DNA from: Candidatus Parcubacteria bacterium
GTDB taxonomy: Bacteria > Patescibacteriota > Minisyncoccia > Minisyncoccales > PEYH01
Assembly: GCA_026395615.1 (NCBI GenBank)
Contig: JAPLYH010000022.1
Span: forward strand, 1-21,741
DNA length: 21,741 bases
Direction: 5' to 3'
Positions 1 through 7,639 of the stretch are shown one piece after another. Within the stretch, counting starts at the first letter, position 1. Each line of letters begins with the position of its first letter. The notes under the pieces are model-generated. The model was not told where the DNA came from, did not search any database, and saw only the letters and a program-made list of their open reading frames with translations. Position numbers and translations under genes: made by a program.

Positions 1-641
1 AAGATAGCAGTTCTGGGAATAATTGTGTTATAAACATAGCCTGCAAATTCACTTTTAACCGCTTTAGAAACGTTTCTGGAAATTTTGCTTCTCCATCCAT
101 ACATTGTTAAAACAATGCTAATTTCTTTTCCTTTGAGAATTTTAAAAGAATCAATAATAGAAATTAATTGATGAGCTGCTCTTAAGGCAAGGTATTCCGA
201 TTGAATCGGAATTATAATTTCATCAGCAGCATAAAGAGCGTTAAGGGTAAAATAATTAAGATCCGGGCAAGTGTCTATTATAATAAAATCATAATCATCT
301 TCTATTTTATCTATTGCTTCTTTAAGACGCATTTCCGGTTTTCGTAACTCTCTCATTTTTCCTATTAAAGAGATTAATTCCGGAAAAGAAGGCATTATAT
401 CAAAAGAAAAATATGGAGTGCTTTTAATGGCTAACTTTGGCTTGATTTTTTGCAATAAAACATCGCCCACATAATTCGGGCTGCTTTTAATTCCTAAGGA
501 AAAAGTGGCATCGCCTTGGGGAGTCATGTCAATCAGTAAAACTCTTTTCCCAAGAGCAGAAAGAAACATAGAGAGATTAACTGCCACATTTGTCTTCCCG
601 GTTCCTCCTTTTAAATTAGATAAAGCGATAATTTTAACCAT
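1..641 (-). CDS. ParA/Soj-family partition ATPase (C-terminus cut by window edge)
   Basis: About 213 residues are visible, reading from ATG at 641 toward the left edge; the C-terminus lies outside the window. The N-terminus begins MVKIIALSNLKGGTGKTNV, a deviant Walker A (KGGTGKT) typical of ParA/MinD ATPases. It continues with LLIDMTPQGDAT, where most relatives have DxDPQ, so a Thr replaces the second Asp. Later come DYDFIIIDTCPDLN (Walker B-like) and ADEIIIPIQSEYLALRA, matching the ParA/Soj stretch before the last helices. The family segregates chromosomes or plasmids by ATP-dependent, nonspecific DNA binding together with a ParB partner. No parB is visible, but the missing neighbour would lie left of the window. 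The gene diverges from the GC-rich gene at 768. Family assignment is secure; a chromosomal versus mobile-element role is not decidable here. Confidence 0.9.
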   Translation of the reverse strand, partial: MVKIIALSNLKGGTGKTNVAVNLSMFLSALGKRVLLIDMTPQGDATFSLGIKSSPNYVGDVLLQKIKPKLAIKSTPYFSFDIMPSFPELISLIGKMRELRKPEMRLKEAIDKIEDDYDFIIIDTCPDLNYFTLNALYAADEIIIPIQSEYLALRAAHQLISIIDSFKILKGKEISIVLTMYGWRSKISRNVSKAVKSEFAGYVYNTIIPRTAI

Positions 642-767
642 TAGTATAGGTTAATATATTTCTCTTAAAAACACAATTAAATTTGACTTTCTTATAACTA
701 TATGTTAACGTCCGAATGGCTCTCATTCTACATAGATCATGGCACAAGTTCTCCGAGAGGGGGAGAA

Positions 768-1115
768 ATGAAAGTCATGCTGGTTAGCGTGCCTATCGAG
801 GTACGCAGACAGGTAGAGAGGCTGCTGGATCCTGAAAGGGACAAGGTCGTAGTTGGAGAAACCTGCTTAGACGGAGCAAACCAATTTCGTCGCGAAAACC
901 CGGGCATCGTAGTGATAAATGCTCGGGCATGGGACAGAGACGGAAACGGAAACTCACGCTCTTTGGTGGAGTTTCTCAGAGGAGATGGCGAAGTCACTAT
1001 CATCGCTATTTCCTTATTCAACCACGATCGAGTGTGTTTTGAAGCGTTAGGGTGTATCTTCTGTCGCCCAGAACACGTGGGCGAGACGCTTCAACCACTA
1101 CTGCAGCAATCGTGA
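768..1115 (+). CDS. Orphan 115-aa protein resembling a degenerate CheY-like receiver domain
   Basis: I do not recognise a named family. The start at 768 is chosen because a purine-rich Shine-Dalgarno (GAGAGGGGGAGA, 755-766) lies just upstream; an in-frame ATG at 702 would add 22 residues without such a site. The fold pattern resembles a response-regulator receiver: strand MKVMLVSV, helix, a strand GIVVINARAW carrying N51 where the phosphoacceptor Asp normally sits, a strand TIIAISLF with S82 at the Thr/Ser switch position, and CRPEHVGETLQPLL with R100-P101 where Lys-Pro is usual. If the comparison is right, it is a pseudo-receiver that cannot be phosphorylated in the normal way. The gene stands alone on the plus strand, is clearly GC-richer than its neighbours, and ends in its own strong terminator, suggesting acquisition or a separate expression regime. 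The coding call is good; the fold is inference. Confidence 0.65.
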   Translation: MKVMLVSVPIEVRRQVERLLDPERDKVVVGETCLDGANQFRRENPGIVVINARAWDRDGNGNSRSLVEFLRGDGEVTIIAISLFNHDRVCFEALGCIFCRPEHVGETLQPLLQQS

Positions 1116-1121
1116 GACGAC

Positions 1122-1161
1122 AAAGAGGCCGGGACCGAAAGGACCTGGCCTCTTCTTTTTC
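1122..1161 (+). terminator. Strong intrinsic terminator, usable in both directions
   Basis: A 13-position stem (1124-1136 with 1141-1153) is closed by a GAAA tetraloop and contains one G-U pair and one A-A mismatch. It is followed by CTTCTTTTTC on the plus strand. It starts 7 bp after the stop of the 768-1115 gene. On the minus strand the same hairpin is followed by TTTG, so it may also weakly end the operon that finishes at 1176. Confidence 0.85.
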
Positions 1162-1175
1162 TAATTGAGAAAAAT

Positions 1176-2279
1176 TTACTTTTTTATATTAGGTTTCTGA
1201 GGAGGTGGATTGACTATAGAAATTTTTTCTTTTTCAAACGATTTTATAATCCCTAAATTAACCATTTCTCTTGCTTTAGTAAAATCATTATAATTAGTGG
1301 AATTAAAGAAAAATGAAACTTCAAAACTTAAATTATACGTTCCTAATTCTTTAAGATAAACTCTGTCTATTTCTACCCCTTCAATCTTTTTCAATACTTT
1401 CCCTATAATGTCGGGAATTTTTTGTAACTTCTTATACGGGGTCTCATAAGAAACTCCCACTAAAAATGATGACCTTCTTTTTTTCATCCGCCCATAATTA
1501 TGAATCCTTGCTTCTGTAAGTTGCTTATTTGAAACTATTAATTCCTCTCCCTTTAAGCTCTGAAGCCGGGTAGATTTTATACCTATATTCCTAACTTCCC
1601 CCATTTCCTCTCCTATAGAAACAAAATCTCCTATTTTAAATGGTTTGTCTATATAAATTGAGAATGAGGCAAAAATATCGGTCAATACATTCTGTAAAGC
1701 AAAAGCGATAGCTATTCCGGTAATACCCAATCCGGCAATAAGGGCTGTTATATTATACCCAAAATGTCTCAAAACTATGGCAAAGGCTCCTACCCAAATC
1801 AAAATTTTTAAAAATTTACCAACAAGCCATAATGCCGGACTATCTATATGACCATCTGCTTCATCTTTAGCTATAGCTCTCTTGATGCAATACTGGACAA
1901 TAATTTGGATTATCTTCGTGGCATAATATACAAGCAGAATGAAAAAAACTATTGATATATAGTTCCACACTATAGGAGAAATATAAATAAAAGAAAATGA
2001 TAAATAAAAAGAAATGAGAGTTAAAAGGGGCCATCCGACTGAATCAATAACAGAGACAATTAAATCATCAAATTTTATTTTTGTTATTTTTGTTAATCTT
2101 TTAAGTTCTGTCAAGATTACCTCTTTAAAAATTATTAAAACCAAAATAATTATCAAAAAAAAGAAAATCGCTATTAAATAATCAAATAGCGCATTTCCCC
2201 AATAAACCCTGTTTAAAACCTCGGGCCTATTACTTAGGGTCTCTGATAAATAATTCTTAAAAGAAACTATATCAAACAT
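1176..2279 (-). CDS. MscS-family small-conductance mechanosensitive channel
   Basis: This 367-aa membrane protein should gate in response to membrane tension and release solutes during hypo-osmotic shock. Hydrophobic segments lie at about residues 32-52, 80-102, 105-127, 150-172 and 176-203. The last is the pore helix, with the Gly/Ala-rich pattern ITALIAGLGITGIAIAFALQ followed by NVLTDIFASFSIYIDKPFKIGDFV, the MscS core signature leading into the cytoplasmic beta domain. The Lys/Glu-rich C-terminal alpha/beta part follows, ending in a short Pro-rich tail (NPPPQKPNIKK). Five predicted helices make it longer at the N-terminus than E. coli MscS (three helices) and closer to YnaI/YbdG-like members. 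It is the last gene of the long minus-strand run, 32 bp after the thiouridylase-like gene. Confidence 0.93.
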   Translation of the reverse strand: MFDIVSFKNYLSETLSNRPEVLNRVYWGNALFDYLIAIFFFLIIILVLIIFKEVILTELKRLTKITKIKFDDLIVSVIDSVGWPLLTLISFYLSFSFIYISPIVWNYISIVFFILLVYYATKIIQIIVQYCIKRAIAKDEADGHIDSPALWLVGKFLKILIWVGAFAIVLRHFGYNITALIAGLGITGIAIAFALQNVLTDIFASFSIYIDKPFKIGDFVSIGEEMGEVRNIGIKSTRLQSLKGEELIVSNKQLTEARIHNYGRMKKRRSSFLVGVSYETPYKKLQKIPDIIGKVLKKIEGVEIDRVYLKELGTYNLSFEVSFFFNSTNYNDFTKAREMVNLGIIKSFEKEKISIVNPPPQKPNIKK

Positions 2280-2311
2280 TTTATCTTTAATAATTTAATC
2301 TGAATTATATT

Positions 2312-3238
2312 CTATATTATAACAGAAAAAGAAATTTTTGTTTTGTTTTTTGCCTTAGGGGTATAAAATTTAGTAAGCTTTTTTGCTTTTTCAATAGCTC
2401 CGCTGGTAATTTTGCCTTTATAGCTTCTTATTAATGTTGTCGGGCTTGCCACTTCTTTAATTTCCAAAATAATATCAGAATCTCTTTTCGCCTTTTGCAA
2501 AACCAAATTATCCTTATGATCTCTGCCTACGATTATTGTAATATTATTATGCCAAAAATGACGACCCGTTTTCAAAAGCTCGATATCGCCTAATTCCGGA
2601 TTTGGACAATGTTTTATTAATTCTTTTAACTTGTCTGAATATTGGCTTTCGGTCAAAAGACATCCGCCCGAAGGAGTCGGGAACCAATCAATCTTCCATT
2701 TCTTTGCCATAGCTAATTGCCGCTTTCTTGAACGACCGCTTATATCCAAAAGTTTTTCTCTTTTTACTAATCCATTTATTTCAACTTTTGTTGGTTCAAG
2801 CAGTTTTGCAGATAACGGTCGAAGCAAATATCCAGTAAGCCCGCTATTTTTTTCTATTAATTTTAGCGATTGCTTATTCTGCGACATCGGCCTCTCCCCT
2901 AGAACCTCTCCTGTAGCAATAAAATCAAACCCCCCTTTAACCATTATCTCTTTAGCGCATTTCAGCATTAAGGTGTGACAATCAATACAAGGATTCATGT
3001 TTTTGCCATAACCATATTTCGGATTTTTAACCATTTCAAAATGTTTCTTTGAAAAATCTACTATTTTTAATTCAATTCCTAATTTTTTAGCTGCCCCGTT
3101 AGCAAGGGCTGAATCAAAAAAGCAACTAACAAAAACTAGTCCTGTTATTTTAATTTTTTGCTCCAATAAAATTTTAACAGCTAAAATAGAATCTAGTCCT
3201 CCGGAAAGTAAGACTAAACCCTTTACTTTATTTGACAT
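2312..3238 (-). CDS. PP-loop ATPase, thiouridylase-like (MnmA/ThiI-related)
   Basis: The 308-aa protein has an N-terminal adenylating PP-loop, SGGLDS (12-17), as in enzymes that activate tRNA uridines with ATP before sulfur insertion. It carries NPCIDCH (C84, C87) and a third cysteine in PSGGCLLTE (C193). This spacing resembles the catalytic cysteines of MnmA-type tRNA 2-thiouridylases and related stand-alone proteins. The C-terminal ~100 residues (GRHFWHNNITIIVGRDHKDN and onward) look like a small appended RNA-binding domain of the kind found in NFACT-R-like fusions; that part is a guess. It lacks the ferredoxin-like and THUMP domains of ThiI. The likely substrate is tRNA, with the sulfur donor unknown. 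It overlaps the upstream GlmU-like gene by 11 bp, implying translational coupling. Superfamily certain, exact modification uncertain. Confidence 0.8.
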   Translation of the reverse strand: MSNKVKGLVLLSGGLDSILAVKILLEQKIKITGLVFVSCFFDSALANGAAKKLGIELKIVDFSKKHFEMVKNPKYGYGKNMNPCIDCHTLMLKCAKEIMVKGGFDFIATGEVLGERPMSQNKQSLKLIEKNSGLTGYLLRPLSAKLLEPTKVEINGLVKREKLLDISGRSRKRQLAMAKKWKIDWFPTPSGGCLLTESQYSDKLKELIKHCPNPELGDIELLKTGRHFWHNNITIIVGRDHKDNLVLQKAKRDSDIILEIKEVASPTTLIRSYKGKITSGAIEKAKKLTKFYTPKAKNKTKISFSVII

Positions 3239-4370
3239 CTTTATAGATTATAGCTCCCTTTCTAATTATTTGTTTCGGCCAGATTTTAACTCCGGCATTT
3301 ATAACGCAATTTTGATTAAGAGTACACCCATCCGCTAAAACTACTCCGAATTTTTTTCTTTTAGTATCAACCATTTTATCCTTGATCTCTGTGAAAACGG
3401 TTTCATCTTTTGATTTGTTTTTAATAATTATTGGGCCAAAAATTTTACAATTATCTGAAATAATTGAATCGCTTATAATACAGGGGCCAAAAATTTTACA
3501 GTTATCGCCAATAATCGAATCCTGTATTTTTACTTCCCCACTAATAAATGTTTTCTTTCCAATACTCACATTTTTTCCGATAACAACTCCTTGGCTAATT
3601 TTTGCTCCTTTATCAATGAAAAATTTTTTGTTTTTCAAAAAAATTTTATTCGCATCTAATAAATGCCAACAATAGGAAACAGGCATCCATTGAGTGGCTT
3701 TTTCAAAATATAAATCTTTTTCTTTTATAAATTCCCGGATATAATCGACAAACTCATATTCCCCTCTTTCTGTTTTTTTAATCTTGTAATCAAAAATATC
3801 TTTTGAAAGATAAAAAAGCCCGGTATTGGCCAAATCTGATTTAGGGTTTTTTGGTTTCTCAACAAACGAAGTTATTTTATTATCTCTCGTTTCAACAATT
3901 CCAAAAAACTGCGGCTGCTTCACTTGTTTAACTAAAATACAAGGAAGTTTCTTGAGAACTCTTTTTATATCTTCTTTAATATAGAGGTCATCTCCGTTTA
4001 AAAGTAAAAATTTATCTTCTAGATAAGGCAGAGCGGTTTTTGCCGCAGTGGCTGTTCCGGAAAGCGTTTTTTGATACGCATAAAATACTTTTATTCTTTT
4101 ATATTTCCTACCAACTAATTTTTTAATAGCTTCACAATTTTTTGACTTCCCAATAACAATAACCACTTCCTCAACCAAGCCGTCTAATTGATCTAGCGTA
4201 TGTTCTAAAATACTCTTATTTAATACTTTAAGAATGTGTTTTTGTTTATCAAAAGAAAGGGGTTGCATCCTTGTTCCTTGCCCAGCAGCCATAATAACCG
4301 CTGTTTTAATCTTTGAACTACTCGGTCGTAATTTATGTTTTGGCTTATCTAATTTCATTTTTAGTGACAA
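3228..4370 (-). CDS. GlmU-like sugar-1-phosphate nucleotidyltransferase with left-handed beta-helix
   Basis: This 380-aa protein has an N-terminal nucleotidyltransferase domain (about 22-250) with the pyrophosphorylase signature AVIMAAGQGTRMQPLS, a Lys in the following KQKHILKV, and LLLNGDDLY as the metal/nucleotide Asp motif. From about residue 250 come hexapeptide repeats (IGKNVSIGKK, IGDNCKIFGP, ISDNCKIFGP) forming a left-handed beta-helix, as in GlmU and archaeal bifunctional Glc-1-P/GlcNAc-1-P uridylyltransferases. The expected product is a nucleotide sugar, most plausibly UDP-GlcNAc for cell-envelope synthesis. At 380 residues it is shorter than bacterial GlmU (~450), so acetyltransferase activity cannot be assumed. 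It sits 4 bp after glmR/yvcK and near glmS, supporting an amino-sugar role. The first ~20 residues are basic and poorly conserved-looking; an internal start is possible. Confidence 0.82.
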   Translation of the reverse strand: MSLKMKLDKPKHKLRPSSSKIKTAVIMAAGQGTRMQPLSFDKQKHILKVLNKSILEHTLDQLDGLVEEVVIVIGKSKNCEAIKKLVGRKYKRIKVFYAYQKTLSGTATAAKTALPYLEDKFLLLNGDDLYIKEDIKRVLKKLPCILVKQVKQPQFFGIVETRDNKITSFVEKPKNPKSDLANTGLFYLSKDIFDYKIKKTERGEYEFVDYIREFIKEKDLYFEKATQWMPVSYCWHLLDANKIFLKNKKFFIDKGAKISQGVVIGKNVSIGKKTFISGEVKIQDSIIGDNCKIFGPCIISDSIISDNCKIFGPIIIKNKSKDETVFTEIKDKMVDTKRKKFGVVLADGCTLNQNCVINAGVKIWPKQIIRKGAIIYKDVK

Positions 4371-4374
4371 AAAA

Positions 4375-5316
4375 TTAAAGATTCATTAATATTTTCGCTA
4401 ATTTCGTGGGGCTATGAACTATGTCCCCATTCCCAGCCAATAAATCACTTCCTACAAACTTATTTTCCGACAATTTGTCATCTATTCTTGCCATTTCTAA
4501 TAATTCAGGATGTTTTTCTTTAAATCGCAGAACATAATCGCTTGGAGGAATATTAGTGTTATAAACAACGTAATCCAATTCATTATCTATAAATTTCTCT
4601 ATTTCTCGGCTGAAATCCGCAACACTAAATCCATTTGTTTCCCCATCTTTTGTCATTAAATTTACTACATAGACAGTTTTTCCTTTTCTCTCTTTAATCG
4701 CTTCTTTTACTCCTTTACATAAAAGAATCTGGGCTAATGTAGAATAAAGATCTCCTGGCCCTATTATTATTAAGTCCGCCTCTTTTATTGCTTCTAATGA
4801 TTTTTTATATGCTTGAACCGGAGGATTAAGATAAATCTTTTTTATTTTAGAAAATTCTTTATGTTTTGGTTTATCAATATTAGTTTCTCCTGATATGGTT
4901 TGTCCATTTTCTAAAACTGCGCATACCTCTGATTTTTCCAATGTAATCGGGAAAACCCTGTGTTTTACGTCAAGAATTTTGTTTAATACCTCTATTGTAT
5001 CCTCATAGTTATGCGTTGATAATTCAAGAGCGGCGATAAAAAGATTGGCCATATTATGGCCCTTTAATTCCCCCATTTCAAATCGATAGTTAAAAAAATT
5101 TTCTATAACAGGCGAAGTATTTGCCAGAGCCAGAAATGCCCTTCTGATATCGCCTGGCGCTAAAATCTTATAATCCTTTCTCAATCTTCCGCTTGACCCG
5201 CCCGTATCAAGCATTGCGCAAATCACAGAAAGTTCTACATCTAAATCTTTCAATCCGACCAAAACCACTTTAGGCATTGCATTTCCACCTCCCATCGCTG
5301 TAATTTTTTTTGTCAT
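4375..5316 (-). CDS. yvcK: GlmR/YvcK-family (UPF0052, CofD-like) regulator of amino-sugar synthesis
   Basis: The 313-aa protein opens with a glycine-rich nucleotide-sugar loop (ITAMGGGNAMPKVV), followed by MLDTGGSSGRLRKDYKILAPGDIRR and GHNMANLFIAAL, all hallmark segments of the YvcK/CofD fold. IIIGPGDLYST (about 190-200) is the second conserved binding loop, and NLMTKDGET and VYNTNIPP complete the family pattern. In Bacillus and Listeria, YvcK (GlmR) binds UDP-GlcNAc and activates GlmS, directing carbon into envelope precursors; CofD itself makes coenzyme F420. No other F420 gene is present, while glmS and a GlmU-like gene are close by, so the GlmR role is favoured. Its start overlaps the iorB stop by 4 bp (ATGA). 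Family assignment is strong; regulation of GlmS is by analogy. Confidence 0.88.
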   Translation of the reverse strand: MTKKITAMGGGNAMPKVVLVGLKDLDVELSVICAMLDTGGSSGRLRKDYKILAPGDIRRAFLALANTSPVIENFFNYRFEMGELKGHNMANLFIAALELSTHNYEDTIEVLNKILDVKHRVFPITLEKSEVCAVLENGQTISGETNIDKPKHKEFSKIKKIYLNPPVQAYKKSLEAIKEADLIIIGPGDLYSTLAQILLCKGVKEAIKERKGKTVYVVNLMTKDGETNGFSVADFSREIEKFIDNELDYVVYNTNIPPSDYVLRFKEKHPELLEMARIDDKLSENKFVGSDLLAGNGDIVHSPTKLAKILMNL

Positions 5317-5924
5317 TTTAAGCCCTTCTTAAAATTATCTTTTGCCAATAAAAAGGCCTTTTTATTTAAATCAAAATCGCAAGGAACGTTTAATTCAATC
5401 GCTTTTAGAATACTTAGGGGTTTTATTGGGATTAACTTCTCATTAGCCGCTCCGGAAATCATAAAAATCCCGGCTAAAACTCCCAATCCTAGTTGTTTTT
5501 GGACTATATCAGATGCCTTGATAGTATAATTCTTTTTTGAAAATGGTTTTATTTCTGAAATAATTTTATCTAAACTGGGAAGTTTTTGATTTCCGAATGA
5601 CGGAGAATAAATCTCAAAATCATTTATTAAAAATATTGTCTTGTTTTTAGATGCGTAATGACAACTTTTCAGAGCCTCATTTCTTTCCATAGCTAAAACT
5701 AAATCTGCTTCTCCTTGGGCGATTAAAGGCGATGATAAATCTTTCCCTATCCGTACTTGTACCGCAACTGATCCGCCTCTTTGAGAAAGTCCGTGTAACT
5801 CTGACATTTTTACTTCTTTTCCTTCTAAAAATCCTGCTTCGGAAATTATATTACCTAAAGTTATTAACCCCTGTCCGCCAACTCCCGAAAGCACAATATT
5901 AAATTGTTGATTATTTTTTTTCAT
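5313..5924 (-). CDS. iorB: Indolepyruvate ferredoxin oxidoreductase, beta subunit
   Basis: IorB, with IorA, oxidatively decarboxylates aryl-pyruvates from aromatic amino acid transamination to acyl-CoA, CO2 and reduced ferredoxin. The ~203-residue protein shows the gamma-type fold of 2-oxoacid oxidoreductases: FNIVLSGVGGQGLITLGNII (nucleotide/CoA-contact loop), then MSELHGLSQRGGSVAVQVRIG, the most characteristic IorB/PorG stretch, and LIAQGEADLVLAMERNEAL. I chose the ATG at 5924, which shares one base with the iorA stop (TAATG) and is typical of coupled subunits; an in-frame ATG at 5942 would add six residues inside iorA. No clear Shine-Dalgarno precedes either start. The 3' end overlaps glmR by 4 bp. 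Confidence 0.92.
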   Translation of the reverse strand: MKKNNQQFNIVLSGVGGQGLITLGNIISEAGFLEGKEVKMSELHGLSQRGGSVAVQVRIGKDLSSPLIAQGEADLVLAMERNEALKSCHYASKNKTIFLINDFEIYSPSFGNQKLPSLDKIISEIKPFSKKNYTIKASDIVQKQLGLGVLAGIFMISGAANEKLIPIKPLSILKAIELNVPCDFDLNKKAFLLAKDNFKKGLK

Positions 5925-7594
5925 TATTTTATCCGGATGCAAGGACGACGAGCAATAATCACAGATACCGTATCTTTTTTAAGAAAATCCTTAACTGTTT
6001 TTACAAACTCTTTATAATCCTCAGCTGGCTCCACTATTTTTATATGTTTAACTCCACAGGCCTTAACAATTTCCTCTAATTTAACTTTTTGCCCTTTTTC
6101 CTTTCTGCCAGTATCAGGGATACCAGGATATGGCTGTTGCCCGGTCATAGCTGTTATTTGATTATCCATTAAAATAATCAATGGATTTGACTCATTATGA
6201 ACAATATTGATTAAAGCAGGGATTCCGGCATGGAAAAAACTTGAATCTCCTACAAAAGAAATCAGTTTTTGGTTTTTATTAGCTTTTTTAATGCCATGGG
6301 CTATACCCATGGAAGAACCCATACACAATAGATAATCCTGGATATTATGCGGAGCAAAAGAGGCGAGCATATAACAACCAATTCCTCCACCAAAAACCAC
6401 ATCCTCATTTTTCAATCCCGATTCTTTCACCGCTTGTTTAACTCCATTGAAAATTGACCAATAGGGACAACCAGCGCATAAACTAGGAAACCTTTTAATC
6501 ACTACTGGTAATTTAATTTTGGGGGCGCGATACTTTTTATCAACCATTATGGCTATTGCTTCCATAACTTGTTCTGGCCTCAATTCTTTAACTTCTGGTA
6601 ATAAATCCTTGCCAAATACTTTTAACTTCGGATTAACTTCTTTTGCCAAAATTTTTATTTCTTTTTCTAAATATGGCTCTAGCTCTTCCACTATCAAAAC
6701 TTTCTTCAGAGGTTTTATAAATTTGCTTATCTTATTTTCCGGCAAAGGATTAAAAAATCCTAACTTTAAAACAGGGACTTTGAGATTAAAAAATTGGAGA
6801 GCTTCCTGCGTGTGTAAATAACTAATACCAGAAGTTATAATTCCAACCCCGGCAGAGCTGGATGGATTTTTAATCTGATTAATCTTAGATATCTCTGAAA
6901 CATTTTTTATTTCTTTTAATTTATTTAAAAGTTCTTGATGCATTTCCAAAACCCTTGGAGGCATAGTAACAAATTTCCTATAATCCTTTTTAAAACCAAT
7001 TTTCCTATTGGGTTTTTCTATCTTTCCCAACTCTATAATACTGCTTTGATGGGCAACTCTCGTGGTCAAACGCAGAATAACCGGAATCTCAAATTTCTCT
7101 GAAAGCTCAAAGGCAAACTTGGTAAAATCTTTACATTCTTGAGAATCTGACGGTTCGATTATCGGTATATGGGCCAAAGCAGCAAATGCCCTTGTGTTTT
7201 CTTCTTCCTGTCCGGAACTGTGGCAAGAAGGGTCGTCTGCCACCACTATGACTGTAGGACCCTTTGAACCGGTATATACAAAAGGAAGCAAAGCATCGCT
7301 CGCTACATTAAGCCCAAAATTTTTCATTGCCACCAATGTTTTCATATTGGAAAAACTCGCCCCTATTCCTGCTTCTAAAGCAACTTTTTCATTTGTTGAA
7401 TATTCAAAATAAAAACCGGTTTTGCCAGATTTCTGAAGTAATGAAAATGCATCTCCGATCTCTGATGCCGGAGTGCCGGGATAAGTGGATACAAACTGAA
7501 CTCCTGCTTCCAGGGCTCCTCGTATCACGGCAAAATTCCCTAAAAAAATAGCCTTTTCACCTTTTGGTTTATAAATTAGTTTCGTAATATTCAT
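5924..7594 (-). CDS. iorA: Indolepyruvate ferredoxin oxidoreductase, alpha subunit, without C-terminal ferredoxin domain
   Basis: IorA binds thiamine diphosphate and carries the active site. The order is: the pyrimidine-binding domain beginning AIFLGNFAVIRGALEAGVQF with STYPGTPASEI; a central transketolase C-like domain; then SLCAGCPYWSIF (CxxC near residue 372) and the TPP/Mg motif GDSSFFHAG...LIILMDNQITAMTGQQPYPG. The protein ends at residue 556 with VIIARRPCIRIK. In well-studied IorA proteins (roughly 600-650 residues) the chain continues from this RRPC region into a domain with two [4Fe-4S] clusters (CxxCxxC motifs); that domain is absent here and no separate ferredoxin is encoded nearby. 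The electron path therefore differs from the textbook enzyme or uses an unlinked ferredoxin. Next to iorB; glmS lies 45 bp downstream. Confidence 0.92.
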   Translation of the reverse strand: MNITKLIYKPKGEKAIFLGNFAVIRGALEAGVQFVSTYPGTPASEIGDAFSLLQKSGKTGFYFEYSTNEKVALEAGIGASFSNMKTLVAMKNFGLNVASDALLPFVYTGSKGPTVIVVADDPSCHSSGQEEENTRAFAALAHIPIIEPSDSQECKDFTKFAFELSEKFEIPVILRLTTRVAHQSSIIELGKIEKPNRKIGFKKDYRKFVTMPPRVLEMHQELLNKLKEIKNVSEISKINQIKNPSSSAGVGIITSGISYLHTQEALQFFNLKVPVLKLGFFNPLPENKISKFIKPLKKVLIVEELEPYLEKEIKILAKEVNPKLKVFGKDLLPEVKELRPEQVMEAIAIMVDKKYRAPKIKLPVVIKRFPSLCAGCPYWSIFNGVKQAVKESGLKNEDVVFGGGIGCYMLASFAPHNIQDYLLCMGSSMGIAHGIKKANKNQKLISFVGDSSFFHAGIPALINIVHNESNPLIILMDNQITAMTGQQPYPGIPDTGRKEKGQKVKLEEIVKACGVKHIKIVEPAEDYKEFVKTVKDFLKKDTVSVIIARRPCIRIK

Positions 7595-7639
7595 AAGTAA
7601 AGATATCTTATCATATAAAAAGAAGGATATAAACTGGGA

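Noticed and set aside
683..710. TTGACT at 683-688 as the -35 of a promoter for the 768 gene
   Set aside because: No acceptable -10 lies at 16-18 bp; nearby TATAAC and TATATG are too close.
702..767. In-frame ATG at 702 extending the plus-strand gene by 22 codons
   Set aside because: A strong Shine-Dalgarno directly precedes the ATG at 768, and the extension has a different character from the rest.
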